Shown: positions 50,841 through 60,105 of the stretch, piece after piece | Position numbering within the stretch: position 1 is the first letter of the stretch | How the letters are laid out: each line of letters opens with the position of its first letter | Origin: Brevibacterium luteolum | GTDB lineage: Bacteria > Actinomycetota > Actinomycetes > Actinomycetales > Brevibacteriaceae | Reading direction: 5' to 3' | Assembly: GCF_013004595.1 (NCBI RefSeq) | Contig: NZ_JABEMC010000002.1 | Location: 124,001 to 188,000, forward strand | DNA length: 64,000 nt | Position numbers and translations under genes: made by a program | The notes under the pieces: generated by a model | The model's input: only the letters and a program-made list of their open reading frames with translations | Told to the model about the DNA's origin: nothing | Databases searched by the model: none

Positions 50841-51001
50841 ATGCGGTGGCACAGTCAGGGGTGGTCGCCGCACCGCAGGACACCCCGAACTCCGCGGCGG
50901 TCGTCTCCAGCGTGTGAGCGGTCGTCTCCGGCATGTGAATTGCCTCTGATCCCGCACGGGCGGTATCGGAGGCCATGTCGGGAGTTTGCGGGCCGCTCTC
51001 C

Positions 51002-51111
51002 GGCGGCAGGTTCAGCCCTGCCGGCAGACTCAGCCTTGGCGGCAGACTCAGCCTTGGCGGCAGGCTCAGCCCTGAGGGCAGGCTCAGCCCTGAGGGCAGA
51101 CAGTCAGCCCT
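51002..51111. repeat. 6 x 18-bp tandem repeat overlapping the allantoinase stop
   Basis: Units such as GGCGGCAGACTCAGCCTT start at 51002, 51020, 51038, 51056 and 51074. The sixth (51092-51111) is 20 bases long and contains the allantoinase stop (51104-51106). On the gene strand each unit carries CTGA. The frame differs from allB, so this is not a readthrough extension. Confidence 0.85.
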
Positions 51112-52498
51112 GGCGGCGGAGAAGCTGACCGTGTGGGTTCGTGAAGTCCACGCGCTGACCGCGCAGGATGGTCTGCTCGACCTTCCCGAGCACCTCGCGA
51201 GTCTCATAGGCAGTGATCGGGTTGCGGTGCCAGAGATCCTCAGCCCGGACTTCCCAGCGGCACTCCGGGTCGAAGACGGCGAAGTCAGCCGACGCGCCTG
51301 CAGCGATCCGGCCCTTGCCCTCGACGCCGGCGACCCGGGCTGGCGCCTCAGACATCCAGCCGACGACCTCGGCGAGGTCGATGCCCTGCTGCCGGGCTTC
51401 GGTCCAGAGCAGTGAGAGGCCGAGCTGCAGAGATGAGATGCCGCCCCAGGCTGCGCCGAAATCGCCACTGTCGAGCAGCTTGAGCTCCGCCGTCGACGGC
51501 GAGTGATCCGAGACCACGCAGTCGATGATGCCGCTGCGCAGCCCCTCCCATAACGCTGTCCGGTTCGACTCCTCGCGGATCGGCGGGCAGCACTTGAAGG
51601 TCGTCGCTCCTCCGGGGATGTCCTCGGCGGCAAGCACCAGGTAGTGCGGACAGGTCTCGACCGTCAGCCGGACGCCGTCTTCGCGTGCCGCCGCGATCTC
51701 CTTCAGCGCTGCTGCTGAGGACAGATGGAGGATGTGTGCGCGGCAGCCGGTGCGACGGGCGGCTTCGATAACGGTGCGGATGGCCTCGTCTTCGGCTTCC
51801 TGCGGCCGTGAGCTGAGGAAGCTGCTGTATTCCCGGCCCTGTGCCTGGGGAGCGGCCTCCAGCACCCCGGAGGCTTCGGCGTGCACGATCATGACCGAGT
51901 CGACCTCGGCCAGGATTGCCATGTCACGTTCGAGCTCGTCGGCCGTCAGCGGCGGGAACTCCTCGACTCCGGAATCGGCGAGGAAGCTCTTGAAGCCGTA
52001 GACGCCCTGACGATGCAGCGGCACGAGGTGCTCGCTGTTGCCCGGGATCGCCCCGCCCCAGAATCCGACGTCAACGAAGGCCGCAGGAGCTGCAACCTCA
52101 CGCTTCGCCTCCAGGGCCTCGGCGTCGACGGTGGGCGGCAGCGAATTGAGCGGCATGTCGACGATCGTCGTAACGCCACCGGCTGCGGCTGCCCGGGTGG
52201 CCGTGCCGAAGCCCTCCCACTCCGTGCGTCCCGGGTCGTTGACGTGGACGTGGCTGTCGACGAGGCCGGGCAGCAGCACCTGGCCTGCGGGAATGTCGAT
52301 GACCTCGGCAGCTGCGAGGCCGGAGCCGAGGTCGGCCACGGCGACGATGACGCCGTCCCTGACTCCGACCTCGGCTGCGGACCACCCGTCTGGCAGCAGC
52401 ACGCGCTCGGCACGGATCACCAGATCCAGCGACCCGTGCGCACCGGGCTCACCAGTCGTGCTCTGTGAATACGGAGCCTGTCCAGGCTGAGAGTTCAA
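51104..52498 (-). CDS. allB: Allantoinase
   Basis: Hydrolyses (S)-allantoin to allantoate, with a binuclear metal centre. It has 464 aa. Amidohydrolase ligands are visible: H83 and H85 in [10 protein letters not shown], the carbamylated lysine K170 in [12 protein letters not shown]206 in MIVHAEA, a histidine in HILHLSS, and aspartate in VVSDHSPS, the allantoinase-specific region. Its start overlaps the gcl stop by four bases, so it is co-translated with gcl. No allantoate amidohydrolase follows. Confidence 0.95.
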   Translation of the reverse strand: MNSQPGQAPYSQSTTGEPGAHGSLDLVIRAERVLLPDGWSAAEVGVRDGVIVAVADLGSGLAAAEVIDIPAGQVLLPGLVDSHVHVNDPGRTEWEGFGTATRAAAAGGVTTIVDMPLNSLPPTVDAEALEAKREVAAPAAFVDVGFWGGAIPGNSEHLVPLHRQGVYGFKSFLADSGVEEFPPLTADELERDMAILAEVDSVMIVHAEASGVLEAAPQAQGREYSSFLSSRPQEAEDEAIRTVIEAARRTGCRAHILHLSSAAALKEIAAAREDGVRLTVETCPHYLVLAAEDIPGGATTFKCCPPIREESNRTALWEGLRSGIIDCVVSDHSPSTAELKLLDSGDFGAAWGGISSLQLGLSLLWTEARQQGIDLAEVVGWMSEAPARVAGVEGKGRIAAGASADFAVFDPECRWEVRAEDLWHRNPITAYETREVLGKVEQTILRGQRVDFTNPHGQLLRRQG

Positions 52499-54321
52499 CG
52501 GACCTCCTCGAGTTCGCGCTCCACCTCCGGCGTCTGTGCCGGAGCGGCGAGCGGAGTCAGCGCGGTGGGCGCCTCGCCAGCAGTCTGGGCGAGGGCCTCG
52601 AACTCCTCGATGCTATCAATGGCCTTGCCCATGGCGATATTGGTCACGCGCTCGAGGATGACCTCGACGACGACCGGCACCTGGTGCTCGCGCATGAGGT
52701 CAAGCCCCTGACGCAGCCCGTCAGCGATCTGCTCAGGATCCTCAACACGCAGCGCCTTGCAGCCCAGCCCCTCGGCGACAGCGACGTGATCGACGCCGTA
52801 GCCTGCCGCCTCACCGGTGCTGTTGATGTTCTCGAAGGCCAGCGATACTTCGTAGTCCATCTCGAATCCGCGCTGGGACTGGCGGATCAGTCCGAGGTAG
52901 GAGTTGTTGACGACGACATGCAGGTACGGGATCCGGTGCTGGGCGCCGACGGCCAGCTCTTCGATCATGAACTGGAAGTCGTAGTCGCCTGACAGCGCGA
53001 CGACCGTCTCGTCCGGTTTGGCGCGGGCCACACCGATGGCAGCCGGGCCGGTCCAGCCGAGCGGGCCCGCCTGCCCGGCGTTGATCCAGTGGCGCGGACG
53101 GTAGACGTGGAGCATCTGGGCGCCGGCGATCTGGCTCAGACCAATAGTCGTGACGTAGGTGACGTCCTTGCCGAAGACGGAGTTCATCTCCTGGTAGACG
53201 CGCTGCGGTTTGATCGGCTTGTCGGTGAACGACGTCTTGCGGTGCAGCGTGCCCTTGCGCTGCTCGCAGGCATCAGACCAGGCGGAGAAGTCCGGCAGGC
53301 CGGAGTCCTCGCGGCGCCGTCGGGCGACGCGCAGAAGTGTTTGCAGTGCAGCACCGGCGTCGGAAACGACGCTGTAGTCGGGGGCGAAGACGCGCCCGAT
53401 CTGGGTCGGTTCGATATCGATGTGGATGAACCTGCGCCCGCGGCGGTAGACCTCGAGGTCGCCGGTGTGGCGGTTGGCCCAGCGGTTGCCGATGCCGATG
53501 ACGAGGTCGGACTCCAGGAAGGAGGCGTTGCCGTAGCGGGTGTGGGTCTGGATGCCGACCATGCCTGACATCAGGCGGTGGTCATCCGGGATAGCTCCCC
53601 AGCCCATGAGGGTCGGTGAGACCGGGATGTCGAGCAGCTCGGCGAATTCGACGAGCGCGTCCTCGGCAGCGGCATTGAGGATTCCGCCGCCGGCAACGAT
53701 GATCGGGTGCTCGGCGGCGGCGATCATGTCGAGGATCTTCTCCGCCTGGGCATCCGTGGCCTCCGGCTTGCCGACCGGCAGCGGCTCGTAGGTGTCGATG
53801 TCGAAGTCGATCTCGGTCAGCTGCACATCCAGCGGCAGGTCGATGAGCACCGGACCCGGGCGGGAGGAGCGCATGAGCTGGAACGCCTTCTGGAAGGTGC
53901 CCGGCACCTGGCCGGCCTCCAGCACTGTCTTGGCCATCTTCGTCAGGGGCGCGGCCACGGCGGCGATGTCGACGGCCTGGAAGTCCTCCTTGTCGAGCAC
54001 GGCCACCGGCGCCTGGCCGGTGATGCACAGGATCGGCTGGGAGTCAGCCTGTGCGGCATACAGGCCGGTGATCATGTCGGTGCCGGCCGGGCCGGAGGTG
54101 CCGATGCACACTCCGATGTTGCCGGGCGCCGAACGGGTGTACCCGTCGGCCATGTGCGAGGCCCCTTCGACGTGGCGGGCGAGGGTGTGACGGATGCCGC
54201 CATGCGCCTTCATCGCCGAGTACAGGGGGTTGATGGCCGCGCCGGGCAGTCCGAAAGTCTCTGCGGCGCCTTCCTTCTCGAGGATGAGGGCCACCGCGTC
54301 GACTGCACGCATGCGGGTCAT
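52495..54321 (-). CDS. gcl: Glyoxylate carboligase (tartronate-semialdehyde synthase)
   Basis: Joins two glyoxylates into tartronate semialdehyde with loss of CO2; ThDP-dependent, probably with bound FAD. It has 608 aa. Position 51 is valine ([16 protein letters not shown]), the hallmark replacement of the usual ThDP-activating glutamate in Gcl. The C-terminal ThDP motif is [38 protein letters not shown]. It lies in the operon hyi-glxR-gcl-allB. The C-terminal ~45 residues ([26 protein letters not shown]) are a low-complexity tail. Confidence 0.97.
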   Translation of the reverse strand: MTRMRAVDAVALILEKEGAAETFGLPGAAINPLYSAMKAHGGIRHTLARHVEGASHMADGYTRSAPGNIGVCIGTSGPAGTDMITGLYAAQADSQPILCITGQAPVAVLDKEDFQAVDIAAVAAPLTKMAKTVLEAGQVPGTFQKAFQLMRSSRPGPVLIDLPLDVQLTEIDFDIDTYEPLPVGKPEATDAQAEKILDMIAAAEHPIIVAGGGILNAAAEDALVEFAELLDIPVSPTLMGWGAIPDDHRLMSGMVGIQTHTRYGNASFLESDLVIGIGNRWANRHTGDLEVYRRGRRFIHIDIEPTQIGRVFAPDYSVVSDAGAALQTLLRVARRRREDSGLPDFSAWSDACEQRKGTLHRKTSFTDKPIKPQRVYQEMNSVFGKDVTYVTTIGLSQIAGAQMLHVYRPRHWINAGQAGPLGWTGPAAIGVARAKPDETVVALSGDYDFQFMIEELAVGAQHRIPYLHVVVNNSYLGLIRQSQRGFEMDYEVSLAFENINSTGEAAGYGVDHVAVAEGLGCKALRVEDPEQIADGLRQGLDLMREHQVPVVVEVILERVTNIAMGKAIDSIEEFEALAQTAGEAPTALTPLAAPAQTPEVERELEEVR

Positions 54322-54359
54322 GATGGTTTCTCCTTTGATCTGAGGGATGAGGTGGACGC

Positions 54360-55253
54360 TCAGTCCTGCGCCCTGTTGCGCCCGGAGAGCTGCTCGACCA
54401 CGGTGAGCAGACCGGAGTGGTCGAGGCCGCCGTTGCCCTGCTGGACGGTCGAGGCGATGAACTGGGCCACCGCGCTGGCCAGGGGCGTGACGACGCCGGC
54501 CTCGCGCGCGGCGGCGGTGACGATGCCCATGTCCTTGTGATGGAGTTCGAGGCGGAAGCCGGGTTCGAAGGAGCGTTCGAGCATCTTCTGGCCCTTCTGG
54601 TCGAGCACCTTCGAGCCGGCCAGGCCGCCGCCGAGGACCGTGAGGGCGGATTCCATGTCGACGCCGTAGGCCTCGAGGAAGATGACGGCCTCGGCCAGCA
54701 TCTGGATGTTGCCGGCGACGATGAGCTGGTTGGCGGCCTTGACGGTCTGCCCCGAGCCGGCTGGCCCGACGTGGATGATGGTCTTGCCGACTGCATCGAA
54801 GACATCGCTCACGGAGTCGAAGTCGGCCTTCTCGCCGCCGACCATGATCGACAGGGTGGCGTCGATCGCACCCTGCTCACCACCGGAGACCGGTGCGTCG
54901 AGCGGACGCAGCCCGGCGTCGCGGGCCTGCTCGGCGAGCTCCCGGGCGACGTCGGGGCGGATGGTCGAGTTGTCGATCCAGACGGCGCCCTTCTCAGCGT
55001 TGGCGAGCACGCCGTCGTCTCCGGTCAGCACTGCCTCGACGTCAGGTGAGTCGGGCACCATGGTGATGATGACATCGGCACCCGTGACCGCCTCGGCGAC
55101 GGATGCGGCAGCGGTGCCGCCGGCCTCGGCGAGCTTCTGGGCCTTGGCGGGTGTGCGATTGTAGCCGGTGACGGAGAATCCGGCGGCCTGGAGGTTCTTG
55201 GCCATGGGCAGTCCCATGATTCCGAGTCCGATGAAGGCGATCTTCTTGCTCAT
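54360..55253 (-). CDS. glxR: Tartronate semialdehyde reductase
   Basis: NAD(P)H reduction of tartronate semialdehyde to D-glycerate, 297 aa from ATG 55253. Beta-hydroxyacid dehydrogenase motifs are [41 protein letters not shown] and the catalytic lysine K172 in [12 protein letters not shown]. Overlong frames extending upstream are rejected because they overlap hyi out of frame. This is the enzyme GlxR/GarR, not the CRP-like regulator called GlxR in corynebacteria. Confidence 0.95.
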   Translation of the reverse strand: MSKKIAFIGLGIMGLPMAKNLQAAGFSVTGYNRTPAKAQKLAEAGGTAAASVAEAVTGADVIITMVPDSPDVEAVLTGDDGVLANAEKGAVWIDNSTIRPDVARELAEQARDAGLRPLDAPVSGGEQGAIDATLSIMVGGEKADFDSVSDVFDAVGKTIIHVGPAGSGQTVKAANQLIVAGNIQMLAEAVIFLEAYGVDMESALTVLGGGLAGSKVLDQKGQKMLERSFEPGFRLELHHKDMGIVTAAAREAGVVTPLASAVAQFIASTVQQGNGGLDHSGLLTVVEQLSGRNRAQD

Positions 55254-55353
55254 GTTCGCGTTCCTTTCTATGTGTCCCGGTCCAGGCGGCTGTGCCTGCA
55301 GGTCTGCGGGACGGGGTTGTTCGGGTGGCCGTGGCGGGGCCTGTCCGGCCGGG

Positions 55354-56169
55354 TCAGCTGGACAGCCAGTCGAAGGCGGTGTCCTTGTCCTGCTTGTACT
55401 CGAGGGCGATCCGGCCGGTGTAGCCGAGCTCGTAGGTGCGGTTGATCCACTGTTTAAGGGGCAGCTCGCCGGTGCCGGGAGCTCCGCGGCCGGGAGCGTC
55501 GGCGATCTGGACGTGGGCGAATTCGGCGGCGTGCGCCTCGATGACGGCGGCGACGTCGTCGCCGTTGACATGCAGGTGGAAGAAGTCGGCGAGCAGGCCG
55601 ATGTTGTCGACGCCCTGCTCCTTGACCCGGCGGACGACGTCGAGGGCGTCGGCTGCGGTCGTGAGCGGGTAGCCGTCGGCACCGGAGACCGGCTCGACGA
55701 GAACGGTGCCGCCGACAGCGGCGGCCCTCTCAGCAGCCAGGTGCAGATTCTCCACCGCGACCCGGTCCTGGGTCTTTGCGCTCTCGGAGTTCTGGCGCAG
55801 GCCGTACAGAGCGTTGAACGCCGCGCATCCGGTGCGCTCGCCGATGGAGACGGCGAGTTCGACGTTGGCGGCGAAGTCGCTGCGGGCGCTTTCGATCGAG
55901 ACCATGCCGCGGTCGCCGCCGGCCATGTCGCCGGCCCAGAAGTTAAGGCCGCGCAAGGCCACGCCGGCCTCATCGAGTGCGGCGACGAACTGGTCGACGT
56001 CACCTGATGACGGTGCAGGCTGGCCGTCGAAGGGCCACCAGAACTCCACCTGGGTGAAGCCGGCTGCACGTGCGGCGGCGGGGCGCTCCATGACGGGCAG
56101 CTCGGTCAGCAGGGTCGAGCAGTTGAGCACGTAGCTGTCGGGCGAGGTAAAGGTGAACGGCGTCGGCAT
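55354..56169 (-). CDS. hyi: Hydroxypyruvate isomerase
   Basis: Interconverts hydroxypyruvate and tartronate semialdehyde, a side route of the Gcl pathway. It has 271 aa with an AP-endonuclease-2-like TIM barrel. Family features are LNCSTLLTELPVMERPAAARAAGFTQVEFWWPF, LVEPVSGADGYPL, LLADFFHLHVNGDD and HVQIADAPGRGAPGTGEL, supplying the metal ligands. It is the first gene of the hyi-glxR-gcl-allB operon. ATG 56169 follows GGAGGA. An AllR-type site lies 43 bases upstream. Confidence 0.93.
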   Translation of the reverse strand: MPTPFTFTSPDSYVLNCSTLLTELPVMERPAAARAAGFTQVEFWWPFDGQPAPSSGDVDQFVAALDEAGVALRGLNFWAGDMAGGDRGMVSIESARSDFAANVELAVSIGERTGCAAFNALYGLRQNSESAKTQDRVAVENLHLAAERAAAVGGTVLVEPVSGADGYPLTTAADALDVVRRVKEQGVDNIGLLADFFHLHVNGDDVAAVIEAHAAEFAHVQIADAPGRGAPGTGELPLKQWINRTYELGYTGRIALEYKQDKDTAFDWLSS

Positions 56170-56211
56170 CGGATTCCTCCTGCACAGGTTCGATCAATAT
56201 AGTTTCATCAT

Positions 56212-56229
56212 GCGGAAGTATTAATCCGC
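56212..56229. promoter_or_regulatory. Putative AllR operator upstream of hyi
   Basis: GCGGAAG-TATT-AATCCGC matches RCGGAAT-N4-ATTCCGY at 12 of 14 half-site bases. The symmetry extends one more base on each side (56210-56231). Confidence 0.55.
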
Positions 56230-56362
56230 ATCCTGGAAACTAGGGTAGCCGCGCATCCAGGCCGCGTCAACACGCACCCCCCTTCCGGGGCGTCGGCGCA
56301 GGCAGCGCCACATCGCTCGCGCGAGGAAGCGGAAGAGGCGACGGGAAAAGCTCACTAGGCAC

Positions 56363-56443
56363 TTGACACCGCAACTGTGACTGGGGTTACATTGCTCTCA
56401 TTGCCGTTCCTGAAATGGAACGATTTATCCGCAATACGGTATT
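56363..56443 (+). promoter_or_regulatory. Candidate promoter and operators of the purine permease
   Basis: TTGACA at 56363-56368 could be a -35 element; the matching -10 is weak (TTACAT about 18 bases on). Downstream are two palindromes, CGTTCC-TGAAAT-GGAACG (56405-56422) and AATAC-G-GTATT (56433-56443). A degenerate AllR-type half-site pair overlaps them at 56415-56432. With the hyi operator this accounts for the 305-base divergent gap 56170-56474. Confidence 0.45.
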
Positions 56444-56474
56444 CGTTCTGCTGTCGGACTGAAGGGCTCTCACG

Positions 56475-58145
56475 ATGAGTCACAAGACCACCCCCAAGAA
56501 TCAACGAGCGGTCACGACCGTCCCCCGCGGCTCCGACCGCCCCGAGGACGAATGGCTGCCGATACCGCAGCTAGCCACCTACGGTCTGCAGCATGTCCTG
56601 ACCATGTACGGCGGCATCATCGCCGTCCCGCTCATCATCGGCAATGCCGCCGGCGCCACCCCTGAGCAGATCGTCATGCTCGTGACCGCCAGCCTGTTCG
56701 TCGGCGGTTTCGCGACCATCCTGCAGAGCATCGGCCTGCCGTTCTTCGGCTCGAAGCTGCCGCTGGTCCAAGGCGTCTCCTTCGCCGGCGTCGCCACGAT
56801 GCTCGCCATCCTGTCCGGGCCGGGCAACGACCTCACCACCGTCTTCGGCGCAGTCATCGTCGCCTCGCTCATCGGCTTGGTGATCGCGCCGTTCTTCGCC
56901 CGCATCATCCGGTTCTTCCCGCCGGTGGTCACCGGTGTCGTCATCACCGCGATCGGGCTGACCCTCATCCCGGTGGCGGCGAACTGGGCGATGGGCGGCA
57001 ACGCAGAAGCCGATGACTACGGTTCACTCACCAACATCCTGCTCGCCTTCATCACCTTCGCCGTGATCCTCATCTTCAGCAAGGTCGGCTCGGCCACACT
57101 GTCGCGGCTGTCGATCCTGCTCGGCCTCGTGGTGGGCACCATCGTCGGCGCGGTGATGGGCGTGGCGGACTTCTCGAAGGTCGGCTCGGGCGCACCGGTC
57201 GCCTTCCCCGACTTCCTCGGCTTCGGCGCCCCGAGCTTCGACGTCGCGGCGATCATCTCGATGTTCATCGTCGTCCTCGTCATCAAGACCGAGACGGCCG
57301 CCGACATCATCGCCGTCGGCGAGATCGTCGGCTCGCCGGTCGACCGCAAGCGCATCGCCAGCGGTCTGCGCGCCGACATGATCTCCTCGGCCGTGGCCCC
57401 GCTGTTCGGCGGATTCACCCAGTCGGCTTTCGCCCAGAACGTCGGACTGGTGGCGCTGACCGGCATCCGCAGCCGTTTCGTCGTCGCCGCCAGCGGCGTC
57501 ATCATGGTGCTGCTCGGACTGCTGCCGATCCTCGGTGAGGTCATCGCCGCCGTCCCGATGCCCGTGCTGGGCGGTGCCGGCATGATCCTCTTCGGCACCG
57601 TCGGCGGTTCGGGCATCAGGAACCTCAAGAACGTCTCCTACCAGGGCAACATGAACCTCGTCATCGTCTCGGCCTCGCTGGCCTTCGCGATGATCCCGGT
57701 GGTCAAGGAGGACTTCTACCACTCGTTCCCCGAATGGTTCCAGACGATCTTCCACTCCGGCATCTCCTCGGCAGCGGTCATGGCCGTGCTGCTCAACATC
57801 CTGTTCAACGAACTGAAGTTCGGAAACACGAAGAACCCATCGGTGTTCGCCGCCAAGCCGGTGCGCATCCTCACCCCGACCGACCTGCGCGAGCTTCGAG
57901 AGGGCGATGTGTTCATCGACGGCCGGTTCCTCGACCCCGACGGCGAGGAGATCCCGGTCGTGCCCGACGAGAAAGTCGAGGAGATCCGCGAGGCCATCGA
58001 ATGCGGAGAGATCACCGACACCGCCGAGGTGAAGGCGATCGCCGAAGGCGAGAAACCGCTGCCACGGCAGAACGGCACGTCAGCCGGAACTGCGCCCCGG
58101 AAGGACGCTGCCACGCGCGAGAACGGAGCCTCGCACACCAGCTGA
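56475..58145 (+). CDS. NCS2-family nucleobase (urate/xanthine-type) permease
   Basis: Proton- or cation-coupled purine importer with about fourteen membrane spans, 556 aa. The NCS2 signature region reads QNVGLVALTGIRSRFVVAASG and continues GLLPILGEVIAAVPMPVLGGAGMILFG. The N-terminal GLQHVLTMYGGIIAVPLIIGNAAG is also typical. A hydrophilic C-terminal extension of about 85 residues (from FVFAAKPVRILTP-like FAAKPVRILTPTDLREL on) is longer than usual. It is divergent from the hyi-glxR-gcl-allB operon and probably under the same regulator, so urate, xanthine or allantoin is the likely cargo. Confidence 0.92.
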   Translation: MSHKTTPKNQRAVTTVPRGSDRPEDEWLPIPQLATYGLQHVLTMYGGIIAVPLIIGNAAGATPEQIVMLVTASLFVGGFATILQSIGLPFFGSKLPLVQGVSFAGVATMLAILSGPGNDLTTVFGAVIVASLIGLVIAPFFARIIRFFPPVVTGVVITAIGLTLIPVAANWAMGGNAEADDYGSLTNILLAFITFAVILIFSKVGSATLSRLSILLGLVVGTIVGAVMGVADFSKVGSGAPVAFPDFLGFGAPSFDVAAIISMFIVVLVIKTETAADIIAVGEIVGSPVDRKRIASGLRADMISSAVAPLFGGFTQSAFAQNVGLVALTGIRSRFVVAASGVIMVLLGLLPILGEVIAAVPMPVLGGAGMILFGTVGGSGIRNLKNVSYQGNMNLVIVSASLAFAMIPVVKEDFYHSFPEWFQTIFHSGISSAAVMAVLLNILFNELKFGNTKNPSVFAAKPVRILTPTDLRELREGDVFIDGRFLDPDGEEIPVVPDEKVEEIREAIECGEITDTAEVKAIAEGEKPLPRQNGTSAGTAPRKDAATRENGASHTS

Positions 58146-58162
58146 GCTGCCCGCCTGACACC

Positions 58163-58199
58163 CAGCCGGCCCGGCGACCCACGGTCGCCCGGCCGGCTG
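58163..58199. terminator. Terminator after the purine permease
   Basis: 17-bp arms starting CAGCCGGCC with a single mismatch close on a CAC loop, 18 bases past the stop. Confidence 0.85.
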
Positions 58200-58252
58200 T
58201 CGTCATTCCGCAAGCCGGGTGAGACGACACGCGAGCCGCACCTGCCAGTGAA

Positions 58253-58271
58253 CCACCGCCTCGGGAACGGG
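58253..58271 (+). repeat. Intergenic copy of the dispersed repeat, full consensus
   Basis: CCACCGCCTCGGGAACGGG, an exact 13-mer plus the AACGGG extension, in the 274-base gap between the permease and amidohydrolase genes. This is the best full-length copy in the window. Confidence 0.8.
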
Positions 58272-58419
58272 ATGCGGACTCATGCGCCCGGGAGCATCTG
58301 GACTCATCAACACCGGTTGATCTGGCGCTTGCCACCAGCCCGTGCAGATGGTGAACTGGCGGCTGGTGCCCGAACCGCGCCGTGATGTCAGCGTCCTCAT
58401 CAGCGTCGATAGGAGAACG

Positions 58420-60105
58420 ATGGAACCGACGGTCGTCTACCCTGCCTGCATTGTCCGCACGATGGATCCCGCTCGGCCCACTGCGGAGGCGATCGCCGTG
58501 CGCGGCGACCGGATCCGGGCAGTGGGCACGGTCGAGGAGCTGCTGACCTACCCGAACGCGGTCATCGACGACCGCTACGCCGAGGCGGTGCTGCTGCCCG
58601 GCTTCGTCGAGGCCCATTCTCATGCCGGCTCGGGCAATGTGTGGGCCTCGACGTACGTGGGTCTCGTCGACCGGATCGACCCCGATGGCCGCCGGTGGCC
58701 CGGTTGCCGCAGCATCGAGGCGGTGCTCGAGCGGCTGCGCGAGGCCGAGGCGGAGCTGACCGGCCCGGAAGAGCCGCTGCTGGCCTGGGGCCTCGACCCG
58801 ATCTACTTCACCGGCGACCGGCTCGTCGCCGCCCACCTCGACCGCGTCTCGACGACCCGGCCGATCCACGTCACCCACACCAGCGGGCACGTCTCGACGG
58901 TCAACTCCGCTGCCATGGCCCGCTGCGGCATCGACGCCTCGACCGAGGTCACCGGCGTCGTCAAGGACGAAGACGGCAACCCGAACGGCGAGCTGCAGGA
59001 GTTCGCCGCGATGGCACTCGCAGGTGAGCTGACCGAAGGCGCCGGGCTGCTGAACATCGATGCGGCCGCCCTGCACAGATTCAGCCAGGAGGGCATCAAC
59101 ACCGGCACCACGACGCTGACCGACCTCGGCACCACGATCCTCATGGAAGACGAAGGTGTTGAGCTCTTCCGCTCGACTGTCGGCGACGACTTCCCGGCCC
59201 GCATCAACGTCTTCCACTTCGGTGCAGGCGTCGGCGAGGTCGCCCTGTCCCTGCCCGAGGCCGCCGAAAGGCTTATCGAGCTGCGGGCGACCTCGACCGA
59301 CCGGCTGCGCTTCGGCAACGTCAAGCTCATGCTCGACGGTTCGATCCAGGGCTTCACCGCCCGGATGATGGAGCCGGGCTACTTCGGCGACGAGCCCAAC
59401 GGCATCTGGGGCGTCGCCCCGGAGGAGTTCATCGAGGCCTTCCGCATCTTCCACGAAGCCGGCCTGCTCATCCATGTCCACTGCAACGGCGACCAGACCA
59501 CGCAGCTGTTCCTCGACGCCCTCGAAGCCGCGCTCATCGCCCACCCGCGTCCGGATCATAGGCACACGTGCACGCACTCGCAGCTGACGACGCAGGCGCA
59601 GTACAAGCGGATGAAGGCCCTGGGTGCCGGGGCGAACATCTTCGCCAACCACATCTGGGCGTGGGGCGACCAGCACATGGATATCACCGTCGGGCCCGAC
59701 CGGGCTGCGCGGATGAACGCGGCGGCGACCGCACTGCGGATCGGGGTGCCGATCACCCTGCATTCGGACACCCCGGTCACCCCGCTCGGGCCGCTGCAGA
59801 CGGTCAAGCACGCTGTCACCCGGCTGACGGTCTCCGGGCGGGTGATGGGCGAGTACGAGCGCATCAGCCTCGATGACGCGCTCGAGGCCGTCACGCTCGG
59901 GGCGGCGTACCTGCTGAAGATGGATCATGAGGTTGGTTCGCTCGAGGCCGGCAAGTTCGCCGATGTCGCCGTTCTCGACGCCGACCCCTATGAGGTCGCG
60001 CCCGAGGCGGTCGGCGAGATCCATGTCCGCGGCACCATGGTCGGCGGGCAGCACTACGCCTCTGTCGTCGAGCCAGCCGGCACCTCGGGAGCGGATGGCC
60101 AGTGA
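58420..60105 (+). CDS. YtcJ-like metal-dependent amidohydrolase
   Basis: 561 aa from ATG 58420 with AGGAGA upstream. Amidohydrolase_3 (YtcJ/LAF3) features are LLPGFVEAHSHAG (metal histidines), GNVKLMLDGSIQGFTA, the EAGLLIHVHCNGDQ histidine region, HTCTHSQLTTQAQYKRM and LHSDTPVTPLGPLQTVKHAVTR with the catalytic aspartate. These enzymes hydrolyse N-acyl or exocyclic amide substrates, and the natural one here is unknown. It overlaps a CobW-type GTPase gene by four bases, suggesting assisted metal loading. Confidence 0.9.
   Translation: MEPTVVYPACIVRTMDPARPTAEAIAVRGDRIRAVGTVEELLTYPNAVIDDRYAEAVLLPGFVEAHSHAGSGNVWASTYVGLVDRIDPDGRRWPGCRSIEAVLERLREAEAELTGPEEPLLAWGLDPIYFTGDRLVAAHLDRVSTTRPIHVTHTSGHVSTVNSAAMARCGIDASTEVTGVVKDEDGNPNGELQEFAAMALAGELTEGAGLLNIDAAALHRFSQEGINTGTTTLTDLGTTILMEDEGVELFRSTVGDDFPARINVFHFGAGVGEVALSLPEAAERLIELRATSTDRLRFGNVKLMLDGSIQGFTARMMEPGYFGDEPNGIWGVAPEEFIEAFRIFHEAGLLIHVHCNGDQTTQLFLDALEAALIAHPRPDHRHTCTHSQLTTQAQYKRMKALGAGANIFANHIWAWGDQHMDITVGPDRAARMNAAATALRIGVPITLHSDTPVTPLGPLQTVKHAVTRLTVSGRVMGEYERISLDDALEAVTLGAAYLLKMDHEVGSLEAGKFADVAVLDADPYEVAPEAVGEIHVRGTMVGGQHYASVVEPAGTSGADGQ

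Noticed and set aside
50644..51633. Proline-rich repeat protein (SLPPRL units) antisense to the peroxiredoxin-allantoinase gap
   Set aside because: It is the 18-bp DNA repeat read in a frame different from allB, with no start or ribosome site; it overlaps allB out of frame.
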